Shown: piece by piece, positions 62,012 to 64,000 of the stretch | Layout: each line of letters begins with the position of its first letter | Numbering within the stretch: position 1 is the first letter of the stretch | DNA from: Gadus chalcogrammus | Taxonomy: Eukaryota; Chordata; Actinopteri; Gadiformes; Gadidae | Direction of reading: 5' to 3' | Length of the DNA stretch: 64,000 nucleotides | NCBI RefSeq assembly: GCF_026213295.1 | Contig: NC_079431.1 | Location: 10,083,573-10,147,572, forward strand | The notes under the pieces: model-generated | Database searches by the model: none | What the model saw: the letters and a program-made list of their open reading frames with translations, nothing else | What the model was told of the DNA's origin: nothing | Program-made: the position numbers and the translations under genes

Positions 62012-62120
62012 CTTCTTCTCTCTCTCTCTCTCTCTCGCTCTCTTCGTCTAGTCTCTCTCTCTCTCCCTCTCTTCGTCTAGTCTCTCTCTCTCTTCGCCTA
62101 GTCTCTCTCTCTCTCTTAAT
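62012..62120. repeat. CT-rich array with CTTCGTCTAGT units
   Basis: CT runs interrupted by three copies of CTCTTCGTCTAGTCTCTCTC or CTCTTCGCCTAGTCTC, forming a roughly 30-bp-period minisatellite. Confidence 0.85.
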
Positions 62121-63058
62121 GAGGTGCTGATAACTCTGGCTCTCTCCCAGATTAATACTCAAACTATGTCAGTGGAGTCCTTTATTCTTTTGCAGATTTC
62201 CTTTGTCTGAGCTGGTGAGGCGATGCAATAATTCAAGAAGCGAAAAAACATAAAGGCATACAGCAGGGTAAAAAAAATGTCATCCTGTGTCAACAACAAA
62301 CACTCCCAGTATTGCTTTCTTTCGTTGACATTTTTCGGTTTGTTTGCTGCATGCCCACTTGATGGACAGGGAAAGTTTATGTGTGTGTGGTAGGGGTGGT
62401 TATTTCTATACGGTTTGCTTTTATATAGGACATTTTAGACTTTGTTAATCTGGCTCTTTGAAAAGGTTTATCGAGACAGAGCTCGGAGGAAGATAAATGG
62501 TGTAAATGAGAGTGAGCTGGAGCATATTATCCGCGCACACTGAAGATATCAAAGATGCCTTTTGATTACTTTCCCCGCTTGTCCCTTGGAAATCAAATAG
62601 CTCCGTCCCGTGCCGCTGGCCGCCTCCTGAAGCTCCCGGTATTGCCCAAACCCTGTCATTTCCTAGCGGTATTAGCCTCTTTCATTCACACTCCCTACTT
62701 GTTGTCCCTGTCTTTTTGAATTCCATTTGCATCCATTTAGGAGCGGATGAGACGCCAGCTTTCTCCACCATCCCTCTTTTCTTTTTTAATTATTTGTAAG
62801 TGACGGGTAACTCTCAAGCCCTCTCGTCTCTTCTCCCTCCAGTAGTGATTAGTCCAGCCAAATAGCTGGAATTAGCAATGTAAGAGGAAAAAAAGAAAAC
62901 AGAAAAAAAAAAAAGCTTATCCTCTGCCAGCTGGAGCAGATGCTCAAATGAACCATCGATGCCAAAGTTTTTATTTTACTTTTTTTTTGGACTGGCATGA
63001 GAAAGGCCATTTCGGAGTGGAGCAAAGCAAAAAAAATCCCTCTACCCCCCCTCTAAGG

Positions 63059-63231
<173 letters not shown>

Positions 63232-63739
63232 GGCAAAGGAATAAAAAATGGCAAATTCTTTAGTTTCAGCCAATTAGGCTGAGAAGCCACTGGTAATTAA
63301 CTCTCGAGGGACCCAGTGGAATAGTCATGCACCTCGTTTACATAATGAGGATGAGAAGAGAGGCTCGTTCTCTGCTCTCCCCTTTCCTCTCTAGCTCTCT
63401 TGCTCACACTCTCTCTCCCCTTTCCTTTGCTCTGTCGTCTCTCTGCTTGTCCTTTTCTCCCTCATTGGCCTCTCGGACCATGATAGGGCAGAAGCGCTTA
63501 CGGCCAATGTCCCATTATTCCCAGGGCTCGCATGTGCCCTCGAATTCAGCAAATCTAGCCTAGAATGTAAAAGTTATGTAACGTATACAGTTTTATTTTA
63601 AATGCTAAAAGTGAACATTGGTAATTTTCCTTCTGAGCGGTTTTCGTCGATTCATAGTTTTAACAGAAAATGCTCCTCACTCCGCTTCTCAGATTCCTTG
63701 GTCAGACTGCTTGGTCATGTAAATGTATGATAATCCTAT

Positions 63740-64000
63740 TCCTCTCTCTCTGTCCCTCTTTCTGTCTTTCTCTCTCTGTCTCTGTCTCTCTCTCTTTGTC
63801 TCTCTCTCTGACTCTGTCACTGTCTCTGTCTCTCTCTCTCTACGTCACTGTCTCTCTCTCTATGTCTCTCTTTGTCTATCCTGTCTCTGTCACTGTCTCT
63901 GTTTCTCTCTCTGTACGTCACTGTCTCTCACTCTATGTCTCTCCACGTCTCTCTATGGATCTCTCTTCTCAATCTCTCTCTGCCCTCTTTATCCTATCCA
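63740..64000. repeat. pyrimidine-rich CTCT/GTCTCT block
   Basis: CTCTCTGTCTCTGTC-type degenerate repeats with TACGTCACTGTCTCTCTC occurring twice (about 63841 and 63915), running to the window end. Confidence 0.9.

Noticed and set aside
62012..62120. CRISPR-like regularly spaced repeats here and at 51605-52160
   Set aside because: Repeats are tandem minisatellites without unique spacers, in a vertebrate intron.

Overview
This is vertebrate nuclear DNA, almost certainly from a teleost fish. It holds spliced genes, GT-AG introns, teleost-type interspersed repeats, and no bacterial or viral gene organisation. Very dense, long (GT/CA)n and (GA/CT)n microsatellites run through the whole window; the listed arrays add up to roughly 5 kb. 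That density is a known trait of codfishes (Gadiformes), so a gadid source is my inference, not something proven here.

Two protein-coding genes can be supported, both on the + strand. (1) An Ikaros-family zinc-finger gene, best matched to IKZF2 (Helios), has seven coding exons from 8829 to 24562. Every internal junction is phase 1, and the joined reading frame is 1650 nt (549 codons plus stop). It encodes the DNA-binding fingers ZF2, ZF3 and ZF4 and the two C-terminal dimerisation fingers. No sequence for ZF1 was found where it should lie. (2) The first coding exon of an ERBB4-type receptor tyrosine kinase (41385-41463) encodes the signal peptide and ends in a phase-1 donor. The remaining 22.5 kb is the start of its very large first intron. 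IKZF2 followed by ERBB4 on the same strand is also the order in human chromosome 2q34, which supports both calls.

Layout: 1-8.8 kb is the upstream region of ikzf2, with a possible non-coding first exon ending at 6201. 8.8-24.6 kb holds the ikzf2 coding exons and introns. 24.6-27.5 kb is the probable 3' UTR. 27.5-40.9 kb is intergenic, with a Harbinger/ISL2EU-type DNA transposon remnant, LINE-tail-like fragments and large CA/GA arrays. 40.9-41.4 kb is the erbb4 promoter and 5' UTR. 41.46-64 kb is erbb4 intron 1, with many microsatellites, a GC-rich minisatellite, a piggyBac-like MITE and several complex-sequence islands that could be conserved regulatory elements.

I see no previously undescribed multi-gene system. 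The most interesting biological signal is the apparent loss of zinc finger 1 from the Helios gene with the reading frame kept. Nearly all other open frames in the window are translations of microsatellites or random frames.
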